Source: JAGNNV01 sp039932395 (GTDB taxonomy: Bacteria > Acidobacteriota > Vicinamibacteria > Fen-336 > JAGNNV01). From it: a DNA stretch of 10,554 nt. Position numbers and translations under genes: made by a program. Of this stretch, positions 1 to 6,385 are shown piece by piece (positions within the stretch are counted from its first letter, which is position 1; each line of letters starts with the position of its first letter). The stretch is from the NCBI GenBank assembly GCA_039932395.1, contig JBDTQB010000148.1:1-10554 (forward strand), written 5' to 3'. The notes under the pieces are model-generated. The model ran no database searches. It was given only the letters and a program-made list of their open reading frames with translations, and was not told the DNA's origin.

Positions 1-2
1 CC

Positions 3-380
3 GAGAAGGCGCTCGTCTCCAAGTCACCGGGCGTGCCGATGCCCAAGAGCGACCGGATCCCGATGGCTGAGTTCAAGAAGCTGATGGCGTCGGGCAATGT
101 CGTGATCCTCGACGTCCGCAGCAACGCCACCTACCAGAGAGGACACATCCCGGGAGCCCTCTCAATGCCCGGGAGCACGATCGACGCCGCTATGGCCGAC
201 AGGCTGAGCCGCATGGGCAAGGTGATCGCCACCTATTGCGCGTGCCCCGCCGAGCACACCGCCGCGGCGATTGCGCAGGACCTTCAGCTGCGCGGCGTCC
301 CCGCCCAGGCGGTGGTCGGCGGCTGGAACCGCTGGGTCGAAGAAAAGAATCCGATCAAGACCGGGCCCGACGCCAGATAA
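3..380 (+). CDS. Rhodanese-like domain protein, 5' end outside window
   Basis: Single rhodanese fold, a sulfur-transferase or sulfur-carrier type domain. The reading frame is open back to base 3 with GC-rich third positions, so the gene probably begins upstream; a GTG at 33 or ATG at 39 would be internal starts. Counting from GTG 33, visible hallmarks are VVILDVRSNATY (residues 23-34), the RGHIPGAL motif (36-43), an active-site loop TYCACPAEHTA (67-77) with candidate catalytic Cys69, and a C-terminal GGWNRWVE. The loop has a C-x-C-P-x-E-H arrangement instead of the classical C-x(4)-R-[ST] loop, so the second Cys71 could also take part, and enzyme activity on thiosulfate cannot be assumed. The physiological sulfur donor and acceptor are unknown. 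It lies upstream of the riboswitch and appears unrelated to the B12 operon. Family call is firm, exact role is not. Confidence 0.85.
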   Translation, partial: EKALVSKSPGVPMPKSDRIPMAEFKKLMASGNVVILDVRSNATYQRGHIPGALSMPGSTIDAAMADRLSRMGKVIATYCACPAEHTAAAIAQDLQLRGVPAQAVVGGWNRWVEEKNPIKTGPDAR

Positions 381-389
381 TTCGTAACC

Positions 390-417
390 TTGGTCGGGAG
401 CGGACGTGAGATATCCT
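390..417 (+). promoter_or_regulatory. Candidate sigma-70-type promoter of the B12 operon
   Basis: TTGGTC (390-395) and TATCCT (412-417) are separated by 16 bases. They match the -35 and -10 consensus at 3 and 4 of 6 positions. Transcription would start near 424, just where the riboswitch pairing begins at about 426. The position is the best argument for it; the sequence match is weak. Confidence 0.3.
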
Positions 418-425
418 TCGTCCGT

Positions 426-605
426 CGCTCAGGGTGCCTCCATAAAAGGAGGGTAAAAGGGAAGCAGGTCGAATACCTGCGCGGTCCCGCCACTGTAGCC
501 GGAGAGCCGTTTCTCAATCGGTCCGCCACTCGGGTTCATCGCCCGGGGAAGGCTCATGAGAAGCAGCATCGACCCGGAAGCCAGGAAACCTGCCTCAGAG
601 CGAAG
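426..605 (+). promoter_or_regulatory. Cobalamin (B12) riboswitch aptamer
   Basis: The conserved cobalamin aptamer blocks occur in the right order: AAAAGGGAA (455-463), GCGGTCCCGCCACTGTAGCC (481-500) followed by GGAGA, a GCCACT...GGGGAAGG arm (524-552), GACCCGGAAG (571-580) and the B12 box AGCCAGGAAACCTGCC (579-594). Local hairpins are visible: CCTCC/GGAGG (437-441 with 448-452), GCAGGT/ACCTGC (464-469 with 475-480), and the closing stem CGCTC/GAGCG (426-430 with 598-602). Known members bind adenosyl- or other cobalamins and repress downstream uptake or synthesis genes. It sits upstream of a TonB receptor and BtuFCD-like genes, which is a standard regulon member. The aptamer end is about 155 bases before the first start codon, leaving a long expression platform. 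Exact outer boundaries are approximate. Confidence 0.95.
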
Positions 606-681
606 TCGGCCACATCAACCACGCGGCTTCTCGCGGAAGAAGACCACGATCGCTCGTCAAGGCATTCCTTTCGATTTTTTA

Positions 682-748
682 GTCGACGGACGGTTTTGCT
701 GAGTCCGTGACCTTTCCTCGCGCGCGTCAGCCGCATCCTCGAGGAAGG
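682..748 (+). promoter_or_regulatory. Riboswitch expression platform with possible Shine-Dalgarno sequestration
   Basis: The ribosome binding site of the receptor gene is GAGGAAGGA (741-749), 12 bases before ATG 762. CCTTTCCTCG (711-720) can pair with CGAGGAAGG (740-748) over nine base pairs with a single bulged T, which would hide the site. TCCTCGAGGA (736-745) is itself a perfect palindrome and offers a competing fold. Just upstream, GTC-ACGGAC (682-691, one bulged G) pairs with GTCCGTGAC (703-711). None of the hairpins is followed by a proper T-run; a TTTTTT at 675-680 has no strong stem before it. A translational switch is therefore more likely than intrinsic termination, but which fold follows ligand binding is inference. 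Confidence 0.4.
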
Positions 749-761
749 ATTCCCAACCGCT

Positions 762-2957
762 ATGTCGCTCCATCAGTCCACAAGGACGTTTCGTCGTTTC
801 GGTCTGATCCCGCTCACCGCGCTCATCATGATCGCAGCTTCGGAGGCGTCCGCCGCCGAGGTCAAGGGCGCGGTCAGAACCCAGAATGGCCTGCCGGTTT
901 CGCAGGCCGCCGTTCGTTTTGCAAGCCCCCTGCTCTCGCGTGAAGTTGTCACCGGCTCTCAGGGCGAGTTCACGGTGGATCTGCCTGAGGGTTCCTACAT
1001 CGCCTCGGTGCGCGGTTTCGAAGTCGATGCCGCGCCGCTCGTGGTCGCAGGTCAGAACATCGCGCTCCACATTGAACTTCTTCCCGCGAAGATTCGCGAA
1101 GACGTTCTGGTCAGCGCGACGCGTTCTCGCACCGCCATCTCATCCGTCGGCATCTCCGCCAGCGTCATTGACGACCACGACCTCAAGGAGCGGCAGACCC
1201 TGCGACTCACCGACATGCTGGCCGAACTTCCCGGAATTTCGGCCGGTGTGACGGGCGGCGTGGGCGGTCAGGGATCGCTCTTCGTGCGCGGCGGCGAGGC
1301 CCGCTTCGCCCGCGTTCTGATCGACGGTGTGCCCGTCAATGAGCCCGGCGGGTACTTCAACTTCGGCACCTTGCTGACGCCTGACCTGCAGCGCGTGGAG
1401 GTGATCCGCGGTTCGTTCGGCACGCTCTATGGTTCCGATGCTCTCGCGGGCGTGGTGTCTCTTCAGACGTCCGCGGGCGATGGTCCGTCCCGCCTTCGTG
1501 GCGAAGTAGGCGGAGGCGATCTCGGAACAAAATCGTTCTCGGCAACGGCGAACGGCAAACGCGGCGATGCATCTGGTTCCGTTTCCTTCGGCCATTCCGA
1601 GACGGACAACGACGGCCCGAACGCCGACTTCAAGTCGAACCTGTTCGCGGCGTCGGCTGAGCGGCGCGCGACGTCCGGCTCCTTCGTCGGGGCGTCCTTC
1701 CGACTGAACACATCTGAAGGCGGTACGCCGGGCCAGACGCTCTATGGACGTCCCGACCTCGACGCGAGCTACGGGCGGGACCTTCTTATCGCAACCGCGT
1801 TTGGTCAGTGGAACGCGGGCGCGGTCTCTCACGCGGCGCGCGTCGGTTTCAAGCGCGATCAGCAGCTCTCGTTGAATCCGCTCGACTCCGGCACGTTTCT
1901 TCCCCGATTCGGAAGCCGAGTCGCGTCGTTCACGTCGTCCGACTTCCCGGGCGATCCCTACGCGAACAACACGGATCGGATTTTCGGAACGTACGAACTT
2001 CGCGGACAAATCCGTCAGCACTCGCTGACCGCAGGCGGCGACATCGAAAAGGAAACCGGCGACCTCGGCACGGTGGGCTTCCCCGCTCTTTCTCCAGAGC
2101 GTACGAATTACGGCGCGTTCCTGCAGGATCAGATCGCGTTCTCTTCGCGCGCTTTCGCCACGCTGAGCGCTCGAATCGAGCACAACGGTTCGACCGGCAC
2201 GACCTTCGTACCCCACGGGTCGATTGCTCTGATCGCGGCCCGCGCCGCCGAGGTCACTCTGACCTTGCGTGCGAGTGCCGGCGCCGGGATCAAGGCTCCG
2301 AGCTTCTTCGAAAGCTATGGGACGTCTTCATTCGCCCTCGGCAATCCCGATCTCAAGCCTGAACGGGCGCGTACGTATGACGGCGGCGTTGATATTAGGG
2401 TCCGCGACAACATCAAGGTGCTGGCCACCTACTTCCATCACCAGTATCTCGATCAGATCGCTTACACCGTCGTCTCTTTCTCTCCTTTCATAGGAACGTA
2501 CGAGAACCTGGGTGAGACCAGAGCGAATGGCGTCGAACTGTCCGGCGAGTGGCGTCCCACGACGCACCTGCGATTGCTCGGCAACTACACGCACCAGAAC
2601 AGTGAAATTGTCCTCAGCACCAGCACCGACGAGCAGCTCGCCGTGGGCAAAGAACTTCGCCGTCGTCCGAAGAACCAAGGCTCGATCACGGCAGAGGCGA
2701 CGGTTTCGCGCGCAACGCTGGCTGCCACCCTGGTGAGTGTCGGCGAGCGCGCCGACTCCGACTTCCTCGGCTTCGGCCTCATCGAGAACCCGGGCTTCAC
2801 TCGGGTCGACCTGCGCGCGGCCGTTCGCGTTCATCGGAATGCGCGCCTCCTTGGAACGGTCGAGAATGTGGGCGATAAGAGCTATCAGGAGGTTCTGGGC
2901 TACCCGGCCCTGCCCCGACGCTTCCGGATCAGCCTTTCCCTGGACAGCCTGCGGTAG
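762..2957 (+). CDS. TonB-dependent corrinoid receptor (BtuB-like) with N-terminal carboxypeptidase-regulatory-like domain
   Basis: Outer-membrane beta-barrel importer, 731 residues, expected to take up cobalamin or other corrinoids with TonB/ExbBD energy. Residues 1-31 form a signal peptide with likely cleavage after ASA (29-31). Residues about 33-108 look like a carboxypeptidase-regulatory-like beta-sandwich (VKGAVRTQNGLPVSQAAV, then GEFTVDLPEGSY). A TonB-box-like DVLVSAT follows at 114-120. The plug comes next, with LFVRGG, VLIDGVPVNEP and VEVIRGSFGTLYGSDALAGV, close in pattern to BtuB. The rest is barrel, with a late NVGDKSYQEVLGYPALPRRF. The last residues, SLSLDSLR, lack the usual terminal aromatic. 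Start ATG 762 has GAGGAAGGA 12 bases upstream and gives a complete signal peptide. Substrate is inferred from the cobalamin riboswitch upstream and the BtuFCD-like genes downstream; without them it could pass as a siderophore receptor. The extra N-terminal domain is typical of Acidobacteriota and Bacteroidota receptors. Confidence 0.92.
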   Translation: MSLHQSTRTFRRFGLIPLTALIMIAASEASAAEVKGAVRTQNGLPVSQAAVRFASPLLSREVVTGSQGEFTVDLPEGSYIASVRGFEVDAAPLVVAGQNIALHIELLPAKIREDVLVSATRSRTAISSVGISASVIDDHDLKERQTLRLTDMLAELPGISAGVTGGVGGQGSLFVRGGEARFARVLIDGVPVNEPGGYFNFGTLLTPDLQRVEVIRGSFGTLYGSDALAGVVSLQTSAGDGPSRLRGEVGGGDLGTKSFSATANGKRGDASGSVSFGHSETDNDGPNADFKSNLFAASAERRATSGSFVGASFRLNTSEGGTPGQTLYGRPDLDASYGRDLLIATAFGQWNAGAVSHAARVGFKRDQQLSLNPLDSGTFLPRFGSRVASFTSSDFPGDPYANNTDRIFGTYELRGQIRQHSLTAGGDIEKETGDLGTVGFPALSPERTNYGAFLQDQIAFSSRAFATLSARIEHNGSTGTTFVPHGSIALIAARAAEVTLTLRASAGAGIKAPSFFESYGTSSFALGNPDLKPERARTYDGGVDIRVRDNIKVLATYFHHQYLDQIAYTVVSFSPFIGTYENLGETRANGVELSGEWRPTTHLRLLGNYTHQNSEIVLSTSTDEQLAVGKELRRRPKNQGSITAEATVSRATLAATLVSVGERADSDFLGFGLIENPGFTRVDLRAAVRVHRNARLLGTVENVGDKSYQEVLGYPALPRRFRISLSLDSLR

Positions 2958-2991
2958 TCACGCCATGAGTCGCGTGAGCGGAGTCCGAACG

Positions 2992-3882
2992 ATGTTTCTC
3001 TCCAACTCGAACCTGGCATGCGGTGTCCGGTGGGCTTCGCTCACATTTGTTTTCCTCCTTGGCGCAGCGACCAGCGCGCTCGCGTCGCAGCCAGCCGTGC
3101 GCACCACAAAGCCCCAGCGGGTCGCATCGCTCAATCTCACGTCCGACGAGATCCTCGCCGACATCCTGCCCATCGAACGATTGGTGGCGGTCACGACACT
3201 CGTGGATGAGGCCGGCACGTCGAACGCCGTGGGCCGGATTCCTAAATCCATCGCGCGCTTTCCCAAGGTTGATGTCGAACGGCTGATCGCGCTGCGCCCC
3301 GACCTCATCGTCGTCTCCGAGTACACCGACGCCGACGTCCTGCGATCGCTTCAGCAATCCGGCCTCAAGACTCATCGCATGACCGGGCTCGACTCGTTCG
3401 AAGGATTCAGAAAGTCGCTGCTAGACCTTGGCGACGTCGTTGGCGAGAAGGAGGCGGCGGCGCGTCTGGCGGAGCGTTTCGATGCTCGACTCGCTGCCAT
3501 CGACGCAAGCCTCCAGGGGACGTCGAAACCCAAGGTTCTCTATTGGGCGAGCGGTTTCACCTCCGGTGCTAAGACGCCCTTCGACGCGATCATCGCTTGC
3601 GGTGGCGGCGTGAACGTGGCGGCCCTGGCCGGCATCACAGGTATCACCAACATGGGCGCGGAGCGGGCGTACACCATGGATCCGGACTGGCTATTGATCG
3701 GAAGCGGAACCTCGACCGCGAAGGAGATTCATGAGCATCCGCTGTTGTCGCGGATGCGTGCGGTGAAGGCCGGGCATGTCGTCGAGATGCCCACCGAACT
3801 TCTGGTGGCGCTCGATCATCACGCTGCGGGTGCCTGTGAGTTCATGGCGCGCTCGCTCCACAAGGACCGGTTCACGAAGTGA
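2992..3882 (+). CDS. btuF: Periplasmic corrinoid-binding protein (BtuF-like)
   Basis: Class III ABC substrate-binding protein, 296 residues from the chosen start, slightly longer than E. coli BtuF (266). It should capture corrinoid in the periplasm and deliver it to the permease. A signal peptide is visible (residues 1 to about 32: Arg13, a hydrophobic stretch SLTFVFLLGAATSALA, then SQ). The mature part begins RVASLNLTSDEILADIL, the typical first strand-helix, then VDVERLIALRPDLIVVSEY and a C-terminal lobe with GGGVNVAALAG, YTMDPDWLLIGSG and HHAAGACEFMARSL. ATG 2992 is preferred because GGAG (2980-2983) lies 8 bases upstream. ATG 2965, 27 bases earlier, has no clear ribosome site but cannot be excluded. 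The same frame is open much further upstream, but that stretch overlaps the receptor gene and is not coding. It lies 34 bases after the receptor stop and overlaps the permease by 4 bases, so it belongs to the riboswitch-controlled operon. An iron-siderophore ligand is the main alternative. Confidence 0.88.
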   Translation: MFLSNSNLACGVRWASLTFVFLLGAATSALASQPAVRTTKPQRVASLNLTSDEILADILPIERLVAVTTLVDEAGTSNAVGRIPKSIARFPKVDVERLIALRPDLIVVSEYTDADVLRSLQQSGLKTHRMTGLDSFEGFRKSLLDLGDVVGEKEAAARLAERFDARLAAIDASLQGTSKPKVLYWASGFTSGAKTPFDAIIACGGGVNVAALAGITGITNMGAERAYTMDPDWLLIGSGTSTAKEIHEHPLLSRMRAVKAGHVVEMPTELLVALDHHAAGACEFMARSLHKDRFTK

Positions 3883-4889
3883 CGCCACGCAGGATCACGG
3901 GTCTGCTGGCCCTAGGTCTTCTGCTGTCGATCGTCGTGGCGCTTTGCCTGGGCACGGTGCGTTACACGCCCGTCGAACTTCTGAGCGAAGGCTTGCGCGC
4001 GCTGGGGATCGTGACCGCAGCACCTCTGGATGAAGCTCACACCATCATCCTCAACGAGATCCGTTTCCCGCGGGTTCTGCTCGCGGCGTTGATCGGCGGT
4101 GCGCTCGCGGTGACGGGCGCGCTGCTTCAGATCGTCTTCCAGAATCCCATGGCGGACGCATCGTTGCTCGGCGTCGGCTCGGGGGCGGCACTCGGAGCGG
4201 TCATCGCGGTCAAGCTGGGCTGGTCATTTGACATTTTCATGGCCCTTCCCGCCGCCGCGTTCGTGGGTGCGCTGGGCGCGGCTTTCATCGTCTACGGAGT
4301 GGCTCAAGGCACGAAGTCGTCTTCGTTGACGTCCTTAATCCTCACCGGACTCGCGGTCAGCGCGTTCCTGTCAGGCCTGACCTCGATTGTGCTGATCGCA
4401 TCGGAGGAGTTTCGCGTGCGCGCGGTGTTCTTCTGGCTCGCGGGCGGTTTGGAAGGTCGGGGCTACGTTCACCTCGCCATCGCCGCCGCATTGATCTTCC
4501 CCGCCTGCGTGGCCATTGCGATTCTTCATCGTCCTCTTGATCTGCTGCTGCTCGGCGAGATGGAGGCGCGCGCTCTGGGCCTGAACGTGCCGCGCATGCG
4601 CCTGGTTCTCCTGGGACTCGCAGCACTTCTCTCGGGCGCCACCACATCCATCGCGGGCTCAGTGCCGTTCATCGGCCTGATGGCCCCCCACGCCATGAGG
4701 GGGCTCATCGGTTCCAGGACATCGCGGCTTCTGCCCGCTTCGTTCTTTGCGGGAGCGGCGCTGGTTGTTCTTTCCGATCTCGCCGCCCGCGCGCTGTCCG
4801 ATCGCTACGATCTGCCGCTCGGCGCGATCACGTCCCTGTGCGGCGCGCCCTACCTGATCCATATCCTGCGACGCACGGAATCCACATGA
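3879..4889 (+). CDS. btuC: FecCD-family ABC permease for corrinoids (BtuC-like)
   Basis: Inner-membrane permease of 336 residues, close to the family's usual 320-350, with about ten hydrophobic segments. It forms a homodimer channel that takes cargo from the binding protein. Family hallmarks are RFPRVLLAALIGGALAVTG followed by LLQIVFQNPMADASLLGVGSG in the N-terminal half, GAALGAV, WLAGGLEG in the middle, the cytoplasmic coupling region with SVPFIGLMAPHAMRGLIG, and a C-terminal LPLGAITSLCGAPYLIHILRR. The start is GTG 3879, whose GTGA overlaps the binding-protein stop by 4 bases, a sign of translational coupling; no better start lies nearby. Its own stop overlaps the ATPase start as ATGA. FecCD permeases serve siderophores, haem and B12 alike; the riboswitch upstream is the reason for the corrinoid assignment. 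Confidence 0.9.
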   Translation: MTPRRITGLLALGLLLSIVVALCLGTVRYTPVELLSEGLRALGIVTAAPLDEAHTIILNEIRFPRVLLAALIGGALAVTGALLQIVFQNPMADASLLGVGSGAALGAVIAVKLGWSFDIFMALPAAAFVGALGAAFIVYGVAQGTKSSSLTSLILTGLAVSAFLSGLTSIVLIASEEFRVRAVFFWLAGGLEGRGYVHLAIAAALIFPACVAIAILHRPLDLLLLGEMEARALGLNVPRMRLVLLGLAALLSGATTSIAGSVPFIGLMAPHAMRGLIGSRTSRLLPASFFAGAALVVLSDLAARALSDRYDLPLGAITSLCGAPYLIHILRRTEST

Positions 4890-5686
4890 CCGAGACGCCG
4901 GTGATTCGGGTCAGGAACATCACGGTGCGCCGGGGCGCGCGCGCGGTGGTGCGGGACGTTTCACTCGACGTTGCAAACGGCGAACGCGTCGCCCTGGTTG
5001 GGCCAAACGCGGCAGGCAAATCCACCTTTCTTTCGAGCATCGCCGGGCTTCTTCCGATTCAGTCGGGAAGCATCGATCTCTGCGGCCAGTCCCTCAGCGT
5101 CCTCTCCGGGCGGCAGATCGCGCGCCAGGTGGCACTGGTCGTGGCCCTTTACGAGGGCGCTCCCAAGCTGACCGTGCGAGAGAGCACGGAGCTCGGGCGT
5201 TATCCCCACACCGGACCGCTTCAAGGACTCACGCATATCGACCATGCCGTGGTGGAACACGTCATCGCGGAGACCGGACTGACGGAGCTCGCCGATCGAA
5301 ACCTGGGCTCGCTTTCCGCCGGAGAGCGACAGCGCGCGCTGGTCGCTCGGGCGCTGGCCCAGGAACCGAGGCTTCTTCTCCTCGACGAACCCTCGGCGCA
5401 TCTCGACGTCGGGCACGGCCTCGATCTGTTCGCGCTCCTTTCAGCGATCGCCGAACGAGGTGTCGCCATCGTCGCAGTTATTCATGACCTGGTTGCGGCA
5501 GCCCATTGGGCCTCGCGCATGATCGTCATGAGCGACGGTCGGCTGATCGACGACGGATCACCCGCGAGGGTGATGAGGGGAGAAGCTCTGGGGCAGGCGT
5601 TCGGAGTGAACATCATCGAAGCCCACAGCGCTCCCGGCCAGGACGGCCCGGCCACCTGGAGATTTGAGCGAAGTGTCCGCGACTAG
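4886..5686 (+). CDS. btuD: Corrinoid ABC transporter ATP-binding protein (BtuD-like) with altered Q-loop
   Basis: Cytoplasmic ATPase of 266 residues that should power the permease. Walker A is GPNAAGKST (39-47), the ABC signature LSAGERQ (143-149), Walker B LLLLDEP (163-169), D-loop around SAHLD (170-174) and the H-loop His200 in VIHD. The region VALVVALYEGAPKLTVRE (82-99) aligns without gaps to the FhuC-type VAYLPQ...TVRE segment, and the Q-loop glutamine position is Ala87 (codon GCC at 5144-5146). All other catalytic motifs look intact. ATG 4886 overlaps the permease stop by 4 bases (ATGA); a longer in-frame extension back to 4838 would overlap the permease and is not favoured. No clear terminator follows; the stop codon at 5684 is already part of the next gene's likely promoter. 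The family call is firm; corrinoid specificity comes from context. Confidence 0.9.
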   Translation: MTETPVIRVRNITVRRGARAVVRDVSLDVANGERVALVGPNAAGKSTFLSSIAGLLPIQSGSIDLCGQSLSVLSGRQIARQVALVVALYEGAPKLTVRESTELGRYPHTGPLQGLTHIDHAVVEHVIAETGLTELADRNLGSLSAGERQRALVARALAQEPRLLLLDEPSAHLDVGHGLDLFALLSAIAERGVAIVAVIHDLVAAAHWASRMIVMSDGRLIDDGSPARVMRGEALGQAFGVNIIEAHSAPGQDGPATWRFERSVRD

Positions 5687-5720
5687 ACGTCTGAGCGGCG
5701 TGTATGTATAAAATGCACAC
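5684..5720 (+). promoter_or_regulatory. Promoter and possible operator of the toxin-antitoxin pair
   Basis: TAGACG (5684-5689, beginning on the btuD stop codon) and TATAAA (5707-5712) are 17 bases apart and match the -35 and -10 consensus at 4 and 5 of 6 positions. Transcription would begin around 5719-5720, only a few bases before ATG 5724, and no Shine-Dalgarno sequence is visible there, so the mRNA may be leaderless. The -10 lies within an imperfect inverted repeat with arms GTGT (5700-5703) and ACAC (5717-5720), an A/T-rich patch in otherwise GC-rich DNA. Binding by the AbrB-type antitoxin for autoregulation would fit, but is inference. Confidence 0.5.
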
Positions 5721-5723
5721 GCT

Positions 5724-5969
5724 ATGGAAAGACAGCTTGTTCAGGCCGGTGGTTCTCTTGCCGTCACTCTGCCCGCGGAGATCGTGAAGGAATTCAAGCT
5801 CAAGAAGGGCATGTCGGTGGAAGTGTCGATTCATCCGCAGACTCGCGCCGTCACCATCCGTCCCGGAGTGAAGTTGTTCGAGGACGGCAAGGTCACGACA
5901 CGCTTCGAGAAGCTCACCGAAACCATCATGGATAAGTATGAGGACGCCTTCGCAGAGCTCGCGAAGTGA
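5724..5969 (+). CDS. AbrB/MazE/SpoVT-family antitoxin
   Basis: Small protein of 81 residues with a SpoVT-AbrB swapped-hairpin DNA-binding domain over about residues 1-48: QLVQAGGSLAVTLPAEIVKEF, KKGMSVEVSI and AVTIRPG. The C-terminal tail (about 52-81, FEDGKVTTRFEKLTETIMDKYEDAFAELAK split as a short strand and a helix) is the likely toxin-binding segment. It should neutralise the toxin encoded next and repress its own promoter as part of the complex. ATG 5724 begins the domain directly at its conserved first strand, with no ribosome binding site, consistent with a very short leader. Its stop overlaps the toxin's GTG start by 4 bases. It could in principle be a plain AbrB-type regulator, but the overlapping Doc gene makes antitoxin the natural reading. 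Confidence 0.88.
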   Translation: MERQLVQAGGSLAVTLPAEIVKEFKLKKGMSVEVSIHPQTRAVTIRPGVKLFEDGKVTTRFEKLTETIMDKYEDAFAELAK

Positions 5970-6355
5970 CGGCTTACCTCGATATCGACCAGATCCTTCA
6001 TATTCACCGAGCCCAGCTCAAGCGGTTCGGTGGATTGAAGGGGCTGAGAGATCGAGGCGCCCTCGAATCGGCGGTGGCTCGGCCGCGCATGACCTTCGGT
6101 GGCGAGGACCTCTATCCCGAGATCGCCGACAAGGTCGCCGCCCTCATGCACTCGCTGGTGATGAACCATCCGTTCGTGGACGGGAATAAACGAGTGGGCG
6201 CGCACGCGGCCATTGCTTTTCTGGTCGCCAACAGCTGGGCTCCGAATTTCAGCGGAGCGGAGTTGGTCGAGACCACGCTGGCCACCGCGAAGGGCGAAAT
6301 GAGCGCGGAAGCGCTCTCCATCTGGATCCGTCAGCACAGCCGGGAATCAGACTAG
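5966..6355 (+). CDS. doc: Doc-type (death-on-curing) Fic-fold toxin
   Basis: Protein of 129 residues, the normal length of Doc toxins. The Fic/Doc core motif is HPFVDGNKR (68-76), with His68, Asp72, Asn74, Lys75 and Arg76. Lys in place of the Gly of the HPFxxGNGRxxR motif, and absence of the second Arg, mark it as Doc-like and not an AMPylating Fic enzyme. P1 Doc is known to phosphorylate elongation factor Tu with this motif; the same activity here is inferred. Other Doc hallmarks are RGALESAVARPRMTFGGEDLYP (30-51, in two blocks) and the helix KVAALMHSLVMN just before the motif. The GTG start at 5966 overlaps the antitoxin stop by 4 bases, so synthesis is probably coupled. No catalytic residue is missing, so it should be active. 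It ends 30 bases from the stop of the convergent symporter gene. Confidence 0.92.
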   Translation: MTAYLDIDQILHIHRAQLKRFGGLKGLRDRGALESAVARPRMTFGGEDLYPEIADKVAALMHSLVMNHPFVDGNKRVGAHAAIAFLVANSWAPNFSGAELVETTLATAKGEMSAEALSIWIRQHSRESD

Positions 6356-6385
6356 AACTAGAGAACCACCGGCGTCTGCCTGCGT

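Noticed and set aside
390..710. Plus-strand open frame of 106 codons across the leader
   Set aside because: Covers the riboswitch aptamer, which fully explains the conservation there; Arg-rich translation with no domain.
661..711. Intrinsic terminator in the riboswitch leader
   Set aside because: TTTTTT at 675-680 has only weak stems before it, and the 682-711 hairpin is not followed by a T-run.
1140..2216. Minus-strand open frame of 358 codons
   Set aside because: Lies wholly opposite the well-supported TonB receptor; Arg-rich, no recognisable domain, typical antisense shadow in GC-rich DNA.
2737..2991. Upstream extension of the BtuF-like frame
   Set aside because: Overlaps the receptor's conserved C-terminus and would bury the signal peptide; a start at 2992 has a ribosome site.
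6356..6385. Bidirectional terminator between the convergent doc and symporter genes
   Set aside because: Only 30 bases, no stable stem with a T-run on either strand.
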